NCBI GenBank assembly: GCA_036277115.1
Contig: DASUNM010000023.1
Span: 372,001 to 436,000, forward strand
DNA length: 64,000 bases
Direction of reading: 5' to 3'
DNA from: Pyrinomonadaceae bacterium
Lineage (GTDB): Bacteria; Acidobacteriota; Blastocatellia; Pyrinomonadales; Pyrinomonadaceae
Shown: positions 16,285 through 25,221 of the stretch, in pieces
Layout of the letters: each line of letters starts with the position of its first letter
Numbering within the stretch: position 1 is the stretch's first letter
Translations under genes and position numbers: made by a program
The notes under the pieces: model-generated
Told to the model about the DNA's origin: nothing
The model's database searches: none
What the model saw: only the letters and a program-made list of their open reading frames with translations

Positions 16285-16440
16285 GCGGGCGACAGATCTT
16301 GTGATTAATATTCACCGGCAGATTGCGCATTTCGGTGTTCCGTTCCGACTGTCGCCCGCTCCGCGGGCTCAAATCATTCTACGTTCCGGATCCGGGGGCT
16401 TGCGCCCCAGGCTTTATGCTGCCGCCCGCTTCGCGGGCTG
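16285..16440. repeat. GCGGGC hairpin cluster overlapping the kinase 3' end
   Basis: An inverted pair gcgggcgacag (16285-16295) and ctgtcgcccgc (16349-16359) encloses 53 bases. Two GCCCGC-n3-GCGGGC hairpins lie at 16354-16368 and 16424-16438, and gggggcttgcgcccc lies between them at about 16394-16408. The last two lie inside the coding frame of the kinase gene and encode its final 20 residues. Just upstream, 16247-16270 holds a relative of the CCCTCTCC...GGGGTGAGGG repeat of 43772. Confidence 0.75.
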
Positions 16441-19400
16441 GTGTGTCCAACTTTTCAGCAAACCGCTCTGCCTTTTTCTTAAACTGCGGCGACTGGCACT
16501 CCCCCACCAACCGCTGATATTCCTGCAGATAGTCGCGGGCGTGGGTAAGCTTCGCAGCTGCGTCCTCGTTTCGGCCTTCCTGCGTATGGCGATCTGCATT
16601 CGCGATCAGAACGTCGAGATATAACGGGCCGAGCCACAATTGTCTCACGCGAGATTCAGTTGCGCGAATCAGCTCATTTACCGCCGCGCACATTTGCTCC
16701 GCTTCAGGCAATTCGCCGCGGAGCCTGTGGACCATGGCCAAACATCGTCCACCGTCCGAACGCATGTAGAACAACCCGGAGGCTTCCGCCTCTTCGTGAT
16801 TTTGCTGCGCCTTTTCAAGCGCCGCGTCCAGCAAACGTCGTCCGTCCACCGTATCGGCTCCCGCGCTGGCGCCTTGCTGCGCCAGCAACATCGCGTAGTG
16901 TCCTCTCAACAGCATGCAGACACGCTTTTCGCCGATCGTTTCTGCCAGGGCGATGCCTTCGACATATTCACGCTCAGCGCGCTCCCAATCACCGAGGTGT
17001 TGAGCGCAGTCTGCCGCGATGAAGTGCGCCCAGGATCGCCGTTCGCGCGAATGGAGGCGGTCGGCAATCACGAACTCCTGGTCGGCAAGTTCCACACCGG
17101 CGGCAAAGTTGCCGGTATGACTTGCGTTTTCGCCTTGAAACTCAATCCCCACTGCCTGGGCAAACGAGACGTTGTGCCGCTCGCCAAATTCAACGGCGCG
17201 CCGCGCCCATTTGTTTGACTCGTCGTAGAGCCCGTAGTGCTGGTAGGCGCCGGCCGCCCAGGCGTAAATTTGTGTGATGATTGGCGCCGTAAAAGACGAC
17301 ACAGTTTCGGCGGCGGCCGCCGGCGCCACCAATTCGGCCGCGCGCTTAAGCAACTCGATCGCCTTGCTATGCCGGGCCGCGAGATGATGAAACCGCGCCT
17401 CAGTCGCGATGGCGTTCGCAGTTTCGAGTGGTTCTTTCATCGGGTCAAGAACCTTTAGGGCTTCGTGTAGATACTCGACACCCCGCTGATCACCGGTCGT
17501 TACCAGCGAAGCCGCCGCTTCCGTCTGAAGACGCGCGCGCACATGAGGGTCGAGCGTCAGTTTCATAGCTCGTTCAAAGTGTTCCCCAGCAGGAATCAGG
17601 TCGCCATGCAGCAGATACGTCTTGCCGATCGCCTCTTCGAGCTCGAGCTGCTCTTCAACCAGACCGAGCGCTTCAGCGCAATCACGCGCCCGGCCATACG
17701 ACGCAACAACTTCATCGATGGCGAAGACTTTCTCAGCAGCAACGGCCGCCTGTTTGGCAAACCTTAAGCCCTGTTCATAATCTCCTGCCTGAATGTAATG
17801 GTAAGCGAGCCGCTCAACCGCACACGCAGTTGGTACTCCGCGACGTTCGCCTTCACACACGGTGCCACGCCGTTCAAGACCTTCCGCGGCGTGCCGGTGC
17901 AATCGCCGGCGGCGAATAGGATTCATTTCTTCGTAGAGCACTTCGCGAATTTTGTCGTGCGTAAACGTGAACGAGTCGTTGCCGGCCGTGTTGATTAACT
18001 GTGCGGTCGTCGATTCGTCCAGCGCGTCCAACAAAGTGTCTTCGGAGATGTTCTCAGCCGCTGCTTGCAGCTCATCGAAGCTGAACGTCTTTCCCAACAC
18101 AGCTGCAATCCGCAGAACATCGTTTGTTTGATCGCCGACGCGGTCCAAACGATTGCCGATCGTCTCTTTAACGCTCTGTGGAATGACCAGCTCGCCTACG
18201 TCACATCGTTTCCAGCGTCCACTTTCACGACGCACTGAGCCCTGTTCAATCAAGGCCTTCAACACTTCTTCGACGAAGAACGGATTGCCCTCAGTTTCGC
18301 GTTGTACCGCTTCGCCAAAATCGGCGCTCACGTTCTCTCCGAGAAGTGCACTCAATTGCTCGTTGGTTTCCTGCACGCCGAAACGACGGAGGGTGATGCG
18401 AGTGACCAGCCGTTCGCGGTTCCAGTCAACCAGCGAGCGCGCCAGGGGATGCGCGCGGTCGAGTTCGGTTTCGCGATAGCAGCCAACTATCAGCGCTCGC
18501 TCTTCGCGCAGGTTGCGTAACAGATGGCCCATCAGCCACAGCGTGCCGCGGTCTGCCCAATGAAGATCGTCCGCGTAAAAAAGCAGTCCCTTGCGGCGCG
18601 CCAGATTGCAAAGAACCTGCACGACTGCGTCGAAGAAAAGCAGCCGCTCTTCCTGCGGCGACAATTCAATCCGCGCGGCAAAGGGACCCAAACGGGTTTC
18701 AATCTCAGGCGCGAGCTTAGCAATCTGGGGAGCGTTGTCCCCGAGTATTGTGCGCAGTTTCGCGTCATCTTTCTCTTCGCGGACCCAACGGCGAAACGCT
18801 TCGACGAATGGCAGATAGGGAGTCGTCGCTTCGTACTCGTAACAGCCCCCGGTCAATACCACGGCGCCATCCACTGCGGCCTGAATTGTGACTTCTCGCG
18901 CGAGGCGCGTCTTTCCGGCGCCGGGCTCGCCACTTAGCAGAACCGCGTGGCCATGACCGTCAAGCGCCCGCTGCCATAGCTGGCGAACTTCCGACAGTTC
19001 CGACGCCCGTCCAACCAGACGCCCGCGCGACAGCGCATCGAGAATGGCGACAGCAGGCGCGGCCTCTTCGTCGATCGCTGGCTGATCGAATGAGCGGCGC
19101 AAGGCGGCGGCAGTGTCCGCCGCCGTCTGGAAACGAAGGTCCGGATTCTTTTCCAACAGCCGCAGAATTAGCAGCTCAAGCTCGCGCGGTAATTCGGAAC
19201 GTAAAACGCGCGGCGGCACGGGCGGCGCGTGCACGTGCTGCGAAAGGACAGTCAAAGCATCGTCACCAGTGAACGGCAGACGCCCGGTCGTTAGTTCATA
19301 AAGCACTACACCCAACGCGTACAGATCAGTTCGCGCATCAACCGCTTGTCCCAACGCCTGCTCAGGCGCCATGTACGACGGAGTGCCCAGAACCAGGCCA

Positions 19401-19939
19401 GCATGCGAGATACGCGCGGCTTGACCCGGCAGGGCCAAACCGAGATCCGCGAGTTTTACCGACTGGCCAGTCGTGGACATGAGCAGGTTGTCCGGCTTCA
19501 AATCCCGATGGACGATCTTATTCATGTGTGCGTGCTCAAGCGCGGCACAAATTTGTAACCCAATTTCGACAATCCGTGACAGATCGGTCGGCGGCGTGCG
19601 GCTTAAACTCGATCCGTCAACCAACTCCATTACAAAGAATGGAAGACCGTTAACCTCGCCGACGTCGTACACTGAAACGATGTGTGGATGATTCAGCGCC
19701 GCGGCGGCGCGAGCTTCGCGAATCAGACGCTCGCGCCCGTCCGCTGAGGAGTTTTCCGAAATGACCTTCACGGCCACCGGCCGCTGCAGCTCTAAGTCAG
19801 TGGCGCGATAAACGACGCCCATCCCGCCGCGACCGATTTGCGAATCAAGCCGGTAGCGGCCGCGCAATACGTCACCAGCGACAAAGCCGGGACGCGAATC
19901 GCGCTCCAGGATTTGAGTGGCCTTAGACTCGCTGGTCAT
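16379..19939 (-). CDS. Serine/threonine kinase fused to AAA ATPase and TPR-like region
   Basis: A 1186-residue signalling protein. Residues about 27-290 form a Hanks-type kinase: GRGGMGVVYRA (P-loop), VAVKVI (Lys), HRDLKPDNLL (catalytic loop, near 143) and ADLGLAL in place of DFG. Residues about 310-680 form a STAND/AAA-type ATPase with Walker A GEPGAGKTRLA near residue 336 and Walker B LLFYADDLHWAD. The rest is helical and TPR-like (ERAMKLTLDPHVRARL, GDWERAEREYVEGIALAE). No transmembrane segment is visible, so it is probably cytosolic. By analogy it senses a partner through the TPR part and phosphorylates targets. Its last residues come from repeat DNA. The gene is divergent from the lytic transglycosylase by about 100 bases. 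Confidence 0.92.
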   Translation of the reverse strand: MTSESKATQILERDSRPGFVAGDVLRGRYRLDSQIGRGGMGVVYRATDLELQRPVAVKVISENSSADGRERLIREARAAAALNHPHIVSVYDVGEVNGLPFFVMELVDGSSLSRTPPTDLSRIVEIGLQICAALEHAHMNKIVHRDLKPDNLLMSTTGQSVKLADLGLALPGQAARISHAGLVLGTPSYMAPEQALGQAVDARTDLYALGVVLYELTTGRLPFTGDDALTVLSQHVHAPPVPPRVLRSELPRELELLILRLLEKNPDLRFQTAADTAAALRRSFDQPAIDEEAAPAVAILDALSRGRLVGRASELSEVRQLWQRALDGHGHAVLLSGEPGAGKTRLAREVTIQAAVDGAVVLTGGCYEYEATTPYLPFVEAFRRWVREEKDDAKLRTILGDNAPQIAKLAPEIETRLGPFAARIELSPQEERLLFFDAVVQVLCNLARRKGLLFYADDLHWADRGTLWLMGHLLRNLREERALIVGCYRETELDRAHPLARSLVDWNRERLVTRITLRRFGVQETNEQLSALLGENVSADFGEAVQRETEGNPFFVEEVLKALIEQGSVRRESGRWKRCDVGELVIPQSVKETIGNRLDRVGDQTNDVLRIAAVLGKTFSFDELQAAAENISEDTLLDALDESTTAQLINTAGNDSFTFTHDKIREVLYEEMNPIRRRRLHRHAAEGLERRGTVCEGERRGVPTACAVERLAYHYIQAGDYEQGLRFAKQAAVAAEKVFAIDEVVASYGRARDCAEALGLVEEQLELEEAIGKTYLLHGDLIPAGEHFERAMKLTLDPHVRARLQTEAAASLVTTGDQRGVEYLHEALKVLDPMKEPLETANAIATEARFHHLAARHSKAIELLKRAAELVAPAAAAETVSSFTAPIITQIYAWAAGAYQHYGLYDESNKWARRAVEFGERHNVSFAQAVGIEFQGENASHTGNFAAGVELADQEFVIADRLHSRERRSWAHFIAADCAQHLGDWERAEREYVEGIALAETIGEKRVCMLLRGHYAMLLAQQGASAGADTVDGRRLLDAALEKAQQNHEEAEASGLFYMRSDGGRCLAMVHRLRGELPEAEQMCAAVNELIRATESRVRQLWLGPLYLDVLIANADRHTQEGRNEDAAAKLTHARDYLQEYQRLVGECQSPQFKKKAERFAEKLDTPAREAGGSIKPGAQAPGSGT

Positions 19940-20035
19940 GGAGTGGAAAGAATAGCAATAGCAAGCACGTGAGCGTTAGCCTCCCGTGTTAAGATAGCGG
20001 CTCTGCCCCGCAGTTTGCTCGCATCTAATACTGCT

Positions 20036-22363
20036 ATGATTCATTTTCACCGACATCGTTTCGCATTTCTGCTGATGAGCCTGAGTACGATTATCGCGGT
20101 GGTCGCGCCGCTGTTTCTGATTTCGAGCTGCCAAAGTTTGCAGCAGACGCCGCCGGAGTTGAAGGCGCGGGAAAACCTGCGCTCGATGACGCGCGGCGGC
20201 GTGCTGCCGGCGGACAATGTGGTCGCTCGCATCGAAAACGATTTTCCGCGCACGACGGCCGGATCGCTCGCGAAAGTTGTGCGCGCGCGCATCAGGTTGA
20301 AGGCGAATGACCATGCGGGCGCGGCGTCGCTGCTCGATTCGCGCGCGTTCGCCGATCACACGACGATTCCAGATCACGTTTTGTGGATGCGCGGCAACGC
20401 GCTTGAGCAAGCCGGTCGTCGCGTGGAAGCGCGGGCGGCTTACGAAAGCCTCGGCCGCGATTATCCAAATTCGTTGCGCGCGCGTGACGCGTTGATTCGT
20501 GTCGCACAGATGATGATGCAGGATGGGCAGTTCGCCGCTATGCCGTCGTTGCTGAGGCCGCTGGTTGAAAAGAATGACGGAACCGCCTTGTTGCTGGCCG
20601 CGAAAGCTCACGAGCAGCTCAGTGACTCAACGGGCGGACTCGCGAGCTATCGACGGGTCTACTTCTTCGCGCCCGCGTCTTCCGAAGCCGGAGAAGCCGC
20701 CAGCGCAATCTCTCGTCTCGGATCGAGCACTGCGCCCGCAACTGCCGACGAGGCAAAGTCGCGGGCTGAGAAACTCTTCGCGGCCAAACGTTACGGTGAA
20801 GCGTACGACGCTTACACATCTCTGTTTCTTGGTTCACCTTCATCGCTGACTTCGGAACTGGCGGCGCGTCGAATCATTGCTGCCGCGAACGCGCGCAAGT
20901 TTGTTGAAGCGAACGCGGCGCTTTCGGCGTCTTCAGGTGCAACCGGCGAAGCTCGCGCCGAAGCGATCTACCACGTGGCGCTGGCTTACGCGCGCGGAAA
21001 ACAGTGGGCTTCGGCGCGCACTACGGCTGAAGATCTCCGCCGGCAATATCCGACCAGCCTGTGGACGATGCGCGCCTTCGTGCAATCCGGACAGCGCGCG
21101 GAAGAAGCTAAGAATGATGCGGACGCGAGCCACTTCTATCGCGCCGCCGTGAGCTCCTTTGCCGGCAATCCGGAAGTCACGCCTGCCCATTTCTATATCG
21201 CATGGGTCGCGCATGAAGGGAAAAACTTTACGGAATCATCACGGCTATTAATTGAACACGTGGCAACGTACGCGGGCAACAACTCGGACTTCCGCGGCAA
21301 GTCAGCTTACTGGGCAGCGCGCGACAGCGAACGGGCCGGCAAACTCGCTGAAGCGCGCGCTATTTATCAAGCTCTGTTAGATCGTTACGACGCAAATTGG
21401 TACGGCTATCTTTCGAAGCAGCGATTGGCTGATTTAGATCGCGCGGGCGCGCCGCGCAGAGACTTTCCGGCGGACTCGCAAATTGGCCGCGCGGTCGCGA
21501 ATTTGAAGACCGTGACGGTGGCTGAGGAAACGGCAGGTCAAGCCGAAGACGAGCGAATTGCGAAAGCGGACCAGCTCTCAATCGTCGGCAGTGACGATTG
21601 GGCGCTGGAAGAACTCGCGTTGGCCGCGGCGACCGCGCCAAACAGTCCCCGCGTTAATCTCGCGATTGCGAAAATTTATCGATCGCGCAACGACAACGTG
21701 CAGGCATTCAACGCGCTGCGACGCAGTTATCCGGATTACTCGCAGATGAAAGTGGAAGAGATGCGCCGCGAAGAGTGGGACGTCTTCTATCCTTTGCAGT
21801 ACTGGGACATCATTTCTCAGGAAGCGCGGGCGCGCGGAGTCGATCCTTACCAAGTCGCGGGATTGATTCGCCAGGAATCAGTTTTTAATCCGCGGGCAGT
21901 TTCTTCGGCGCGGGCTTACGGCCTTATGCAATTGATCGTGCCGACGGCGGTCACTACTGCGCGACACGTGGGCGCCGATCGCTCAATCACGATGGACGCA
22001 TTGTTTGAGCCGCGCTTTAACATTCAACTTGGCACGGCGCACTTCAAAGAGCTACTCGACAAATTCGGACGCATTGAATACGTGGCCATCGCGTATAACG
22101 CCGGACCCGGCCGCGTCGGGCCATGGCGCGCCAGTTTGCCTTTGCAGATGGATGAATTTCAGGAAGGGGTGCCGTTCCGCGAGACGCGGCTCTACATTCA
22201 GGGGATAGTGCGCAACGGCCTTCAGTATCGAAGGCTCTACGACGAGAACGGAAACTTCCGATCGGAAGTAGGCGCGCGCGCGGTTTATCCTTCGCCCGGC
22301 TCTTCGCCGTCGCCGGCCGATTCAATCAAAATCCGCCGCATGACGGATGAAGAGGAAGAATAG
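20036..22363 (+). CDS. Soluble lytic murein transglycosylase-like lipoprotein (Slt70 type)
   Basis: 775 residues. It has a lipoprotein signal with lipobox LISSC after a hydrophobic stretch, so it is anchored in an envelope membrane. The middle (about residues 60-580) is an alpha-superhelical region with TPR-like repeats, as in Slt70. The C-terminal SLT domain has the catalytic Glu614 in IRQESVFNPRA, then SARAYGLMQLIV, the family's G-L-M-Q-L motif, and YNAGPGRVGPW. By family it cleaves the glycan strand to anhydro-muropeptides. The ATG at 20036 is preferred over a TTG 21 bases upstream because it opens the signal. The C-terminal 30 residues are low-complexity (SPGSSPSPAD). Confidence 0.93.
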   Translation: MIHFHRHRFAFLLMSLSTIIAVVAPLFLISSCQSLQQTPPELKARENLRSMTRGGVLPADNVVARIENDFPRTTAGSLAKVVRARIRLKANDHAGAASLLDSRAFADHTTIPDHVLWMRGNALEQAGRRVEARAAYESLGRDYPNSLRARDALIRVAQMMMQDGQFAAMPSLLRPLVEKNDGTALLLAAKAHEQLSDSTGGLASYRRVYFFAPASSEAGEAASAISRLGSSTAPATADEAKSRAEKLFAAKRYGEAYDAYTSLFLGSPSSLTSELAARRIIAAANARKFVEANAALSASSGATGEARAEAIYHVALAYARGKQWASARTTAEDLRRQYPTSLWTMRAFVQSGQRAEEAKNDADASHFYRAAVSSFAGNPEVTPAHFYIAWVAHEGKNFTESSRLLIEHVATYAGNNSDFRGKSAYWAARDSERAGKLAEARAIYQALLDRYDANWYGYLSKQRLADLDRAGAPRRDFPADSQIGRAVANLKTVTVAEETAGQAEDERIAKADQLSIVGSDDWALEELALAAATAPNSPRVNLAIAKIYRSRNDNVQAFNALRRSYPDYSQMKVEEMRREEWDVFYPLQYWDIISQEARARGVDPYQVAGLIRQESVFNPRAVSSARAYGLMQLIVPTAVTTARHVGADRSITMDALFEPRFNIQLGTAHFKELLDKFGRIEYVAIAYNAGPGRVGPWRASLPLQMDEFQEGVPFRETRLYIQGIVRNGLQYRRLYDENGNFRSEVGARAVYPSPGSSPSPADSIKIRRMTDEEEE

Positions 22364-22382
22364 TCCACAGATTACGAAAGAC

Positions 22383-22496
22383 TGTTCTTTTGTACTTGGA
22401 ACTTTGTTCTTAGATATCTGAGGTGGGTTGATGTCATATAGTGACGTGCTACTTCAATTTGAGAACAAAGTACAAAGCCCAAAGCACCAAGTACCA
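22383..22496. repeat. Inverted heptad arrays (TTGTACT / AGTACAA type)
   Basis: Left arm 22383-22410: four 7-bp steps, TGTTCTT, TTGTACT, TGGAACT, TTGTTCT. Right arm 22462-22496: five units in phase, AGAACAA, AGTACAA, AGCCCAA, AGCACCA, AGTACCA. The arms are complementary in type and flank a 51-base centre, between the transglycosylase and yjbQ. Confidence 0.82.
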
Positions 22497-22529
22497 TTTG
22501 GCGCTGCGTAATCTGTGGATAGTTCATTC

Positions 22530-22922
22530 ATGTACACCCTCAAAGTCCGTTCAAAACAACGCGAAGAACTCGTCGAATTCACCGACGAAGTTCAGCGCCA
22601 ACTCACTGACTCAGGGGCAAAGGAAGGCGTCGTCGTGCTTTATGTGCAGCACACGACCGCCGGCCTGACGGTGAACGAGAACGCCGATCCGGACGTGCCG
22701 CGCGATATGCTGCACGCGTTGCGTACTCTGATTCCGCAGCACGGCATGGGCTTTCGGCACGGTGAAGAAAACTCAGACGCGCACATCAAAGCTAGCTTAG
22801 TCGGTCCGAGCGTTACAGTTCCCTTCAACGAGGGAAGACTTCTCCTGGGTCGCTGGCAGGGAATTTTCATGTGTGAGTTCGACGGCGGCCGCGAACGGAA
22901 GATAATCATGATGATTCGCTGA
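22530..22922 (+). CDS. YjbQ family protein (UPF0047, thiamine-phosphate synthase-like)
   Basis: 130 residues, the usual length for the YjbQ/UPF0047 family. The signature is clear: YVQHTTAGLTVNENADPDV with the conserved His, then HGEENSDAHIKASLVGPS, where Glu, Asp and His line the site, and LLLGRWQGIFMCEFDGGR at the end. Some members have weak thiamine-phosphate synthase activity, but the physiological role is unclear. I start at ATG 22530 since the family begins with a short strand (YTLKVRS); a GTG at 22515 would add five residues. Cytosolic. Confidence 0.9.
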   Translation: MYTLKVRSKQREELVEFTDEVQRQLTDSGAKEGVVVLYVQHTTAGLTVNENADPDVPRDMLHALRTLIPQHGMGFRHGEENSDAHIKASLVGPSVTVPFNEGRLLLGRWQGIFMCEFDGGRERKIIMMIR

Positions 22923-23054
22923 AAATTCAGTCCTTAATCTCCGCAAGATAAGCTCTGCATTTCGTGCTGGTTTTCCGGGCGCTCGCATTCTCTGCGGCAC
23001 ACAGTTTGTAACTCTCGACCGGTGAAAATGTGTCGTGGGGGTTCGTGAAACGCA

Positions 23055-23912
23055 ATGGCTAAGTTAGGACGAAGCTGCATTCTATTGACGTTACTGGTCG
23101 CTACTCTAAGCGGCAGCTTTCTTCCGACAGTAGGAGCACAAGTTGGGAACGCGGCCGACCTGACCGAAAGCGAGAAACTGGAAGCGCAGAAGCTGTCTGT
23201 CTTGTTTACTGAGAGATTGGGGCAGACGATGACCTTCTCGACGGTCATGGACGAACTATTTTTGCCGGATGCAGTCGAGCGTTATCTCGCCGAGGAGAAA
23301 AGGAGATCGGCAAAATTGGGGGCCACCGAAATTACGGTTTCACCGGGGATCTTCGTAAACCCACGTTTACTGGAAAACGCCACGCCTGACGACTGGCGGA
23401 AGTTATACAAGGCGACCTATAGCTTTCTTCTCCTGGGCTTTGTCCACGCCCTGGTTCGAAAAGCAGACATCGACAATCTTCAAGCAGGGGATCTATATCC
23501 TCCCGAAGTCATTCGGCTGCTGGACACGGATCCGTTGCTCAGTAACGTAGTAAAGAGGAAAAGCGCCGTCCGCGCTTTCGCGTCCGCTTCAGAAATGCGC
23601 GCCGCGACGGCGGTGCTTGAGCAAGCTAACGTTATGAGCCGCAAGGCGCTCGCACATCCCATTGATCTGGAGGCAATCGTTGTTCAAATGGCCATGGGCA
23701 ATTCCACCAGACAACGTGAAATTAGTCAGGAACAGCGACTCCGCGCGCGCGACACATTGAATCCAGTGCTACATATCACTGACGCTGAATACTTTGGATT
23801 TCCGCACGGCTCTCGGATGATTTGGGTGAGGACGTTTTCGTTTCTGGATCTCTTGTTGACCAGAGTGGATGGGAAGCTCCGAATTGTGTGGGCACAGCCG
23901 ATTGCCGATTAG
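23055..23912 (+). CDS. Hypothetical secreted alpha-helical protein
   Basis: 285 residues, family not recognised. A signal peptide is present (MAKLGRSCILLTLLVATLSG, cut near VGAQ). The mature protein is mostly helical (ESEKLEAQKLSVLFTERLG, AERYLAEEKRRSAKL-like stretches) and ends in a small beta region (GSRMIWVRTFSFLDLLLTRVDG). No cysteines or metal motifs stand out. Its stop codon overlaps the stop of the convergent gene at 23909 in the four bases TTAG. Confidence 0.75.
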   Translation: MAKLGRSCILLTLLVATLSGSFLPTVGAQVGNAADLTESEKLEAQKLSVLFTERLGQTMTFSTVMDELFLPDAVERYLAEEKRRSAKLGATEITVSPGIFVNPRLLENATPDDWRKLYKATYSFLLLGFVHALVRKADIDNLQAGDLYPPEVIRLLDTDPLLSNVVKRKSAVRAFASASEMRAATAVLEQANVMSRKALAHPIDLEAIVVQMAMGNSTRQREISQEQRLRARDTLNPVLHITDAEYFGFPHGSRMIWVRTFSFLDLLLTRVDGKLRIVWAQPIAD

Positions 23913-24184
23913 CTTTTTGCTTGTTCGTCCTTCAACAGGCCGACAAACTTCTCGACATTTTCACGCGTCTTTTCCATCTGCCGGCGGCTCTCAAGATAGG
24001 CCTGCCACTGCGGCGTCAAGGTGAGCGCTTTAGTCGTATCCTGATCGAGCGCCTGCGCCATCAGAGCGATCAAGTCGCTGACCACGGCTGTGTGGTCGAG
24101 CAGCGATTCGATGATTGAGTGCGCGAGCTCAGTCGGGGTGAGGTCGGGATCGGCGTTGGGTGCGGAGGGCGATTCGTTTTCCAT
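23909..24184 (-). CDS. Small acidic alpha-helical protein, family not recognised
   Basis: A 91-residue protein. The start at 24184 gives an acidic, disordered N-terminus (MENESPSAPNADPDLTP) followed by amphipathic helices (LAHSIIESLLDHTAVVSDLIALMAQAL and a Lys/Glu-rich coil at the end). Any membrane segment is absent, so it is cytosolic. The next gene upstream in the same direction, the YgfZ gene, ends 20 bases before it, so they probably share a transcript. No start signal of good quality precedes the ATG. Its role is unknown. Confidence 0.7.
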   Translation of the reverse strand: MENESPSAPNADPDLTPTELAHSIIESLLDHTAVVSDLIALMAQALDQDTTKALTLTPQWQAYLESRRQMEKTRENVEKFVGLLKDEQAKS

Positions 24185-24204
24185 TGTTTCGTTTAGAGGC
24201 GGGC

Positions 24205-25221
24205 CTAAGCCTCGTACCAACTCCCGCGCACAAATGGTAAATCTGCGACAGTGGCGTTGGTCTCGCCTTCAGGCGCAACGACTTTCAGTTCAGTGCCCGC
24301 CGCCAAATAATCGTACTTGAGATAGCCGAGCGCAATTGCGTGGCCCAGCCGCGGCGAAAACGCGGATGATGTCACGCGACCAATCTCTTTGCCCTCGCTC
24401 GAAATAATCTTTGAGTTGCGCGGAACCGGCGTCGCGTCGTCCAGTATCACTCCGCTCAGCTTCTTCGCCACATGACCGCGATGTTTGATACGGACGATGA
24501 TCTCCTGCCCGAGGTAACAGCCTTTCGTAAAGCTGACTGCATCTTCCAGATTCGTTTCGGTCACGACATTGGTCTCATCCATGTCGATGCCATAGAGCGG
24601 GACGCGCGCTTCGATGCGCAGCGTCTCGAATGTCGCATTTGAGATGTGCGCCGCGCCGGCCGCCGTCAACGCGTCACCCAATTTCGAGCTGCTGTTCGCG
24701 TCACTAAAAACATCAAAGCCGTCTTCGGCAGTGTGCGTCGCGCGAATAACAGTCACTGACGTATCGTTCAACTGCGCGTTCACTATTTTTTGACGCTCCA
24801 CGGTCGCGGCTGCTTCACCGAACACGCGGGAAATGATCTCGGCTGCACCTTTTCCTTGCACGGAAAGCATCGCCGTCTTATCAGTTAAATCCTGCAAGTG
24901 AAAATCACCGGCGAGCGTGAATCGCTCCAGCAGCGTGATCACCGTCTCACGTGTCGCGCTTTCCGTGTCTATAAGAAAGCCGTCTTCGCGATGCGCGATG
25001 CGGACCGCGGCGAGCAGACGGCCTTGCACATTCGCGAACGCGGCCGTCATCCACGAATTCGCTGCGAGAGTCTTCATGTCATTCGTGATTAGGCCGTTGA
25101 GAAACAGCACGGCTTCGGACCCGCTCACGAGGATACGGCCGCGCGAAGATTGATCTATCAGGCCGGCGCCGCCATCGCGCACCGCGGAGTATTCAGAGGT
25201 TGAAATTGTTTCGGCCATCAT
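24205..25221 (-). CDS. YgfZ/GcvT-like folate-binding protein
   Basis: A 338-residue tetrahydrofolate-binding protein of the YgfZ/IBA57 group, which helps assemble and repair iron-sulfur clusters in the cytosol. The family signature is KGCYLGQEIIVRIKHRG (Cys near residue 230). The N-terminal GcvT-like domain (GRILVSGSEAVLFLNGLITNDM) is complete. The start ATGATG at 25221 overlaps the TGA of the uracil-DNA glycosylase gene (ATGA), so translation is probably coupled. A 17-bp palindrome lies just where a Shine-Dalgarno sequence would be expected. Confidence 0.9.
   Translation of the reverse strand: MMAETISTSEYSAVRDGGAGLIDQSSRGRILVSGSEAVLFLNGLITNDMKTLAANSWMTAAFANVQGRLLAAVRIAHREDGFLIDTESATRETVITLLERFTLAGDFHLQDLTDKTAMLSVQGKGAAEIISRVFGEAAATVERQKIVNAQLNDTSVTVIRATHTAEDGFDVFSDANSSSKLGDALTAAGAAHISNATFETLRIEARVPLYGIDMDETNVVTETNLEDAVSFTKGCYLGQEIIVRIKHRGHVAKKLSGVILDDATPVPRNSKIISSEGKEIGRVTSSAFSPRLGHAIALGYLKYDYLAAGTELKVVAPEGETNATVADLPFVRGSWYEA

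Noticed and set aside
16379..19939. Loss of DFG suggesting a pseudokinase
   Set aside because: DLG is common in this kinase type, and the HRDLKPDN loop and the Lys in VAVKVI are intact.
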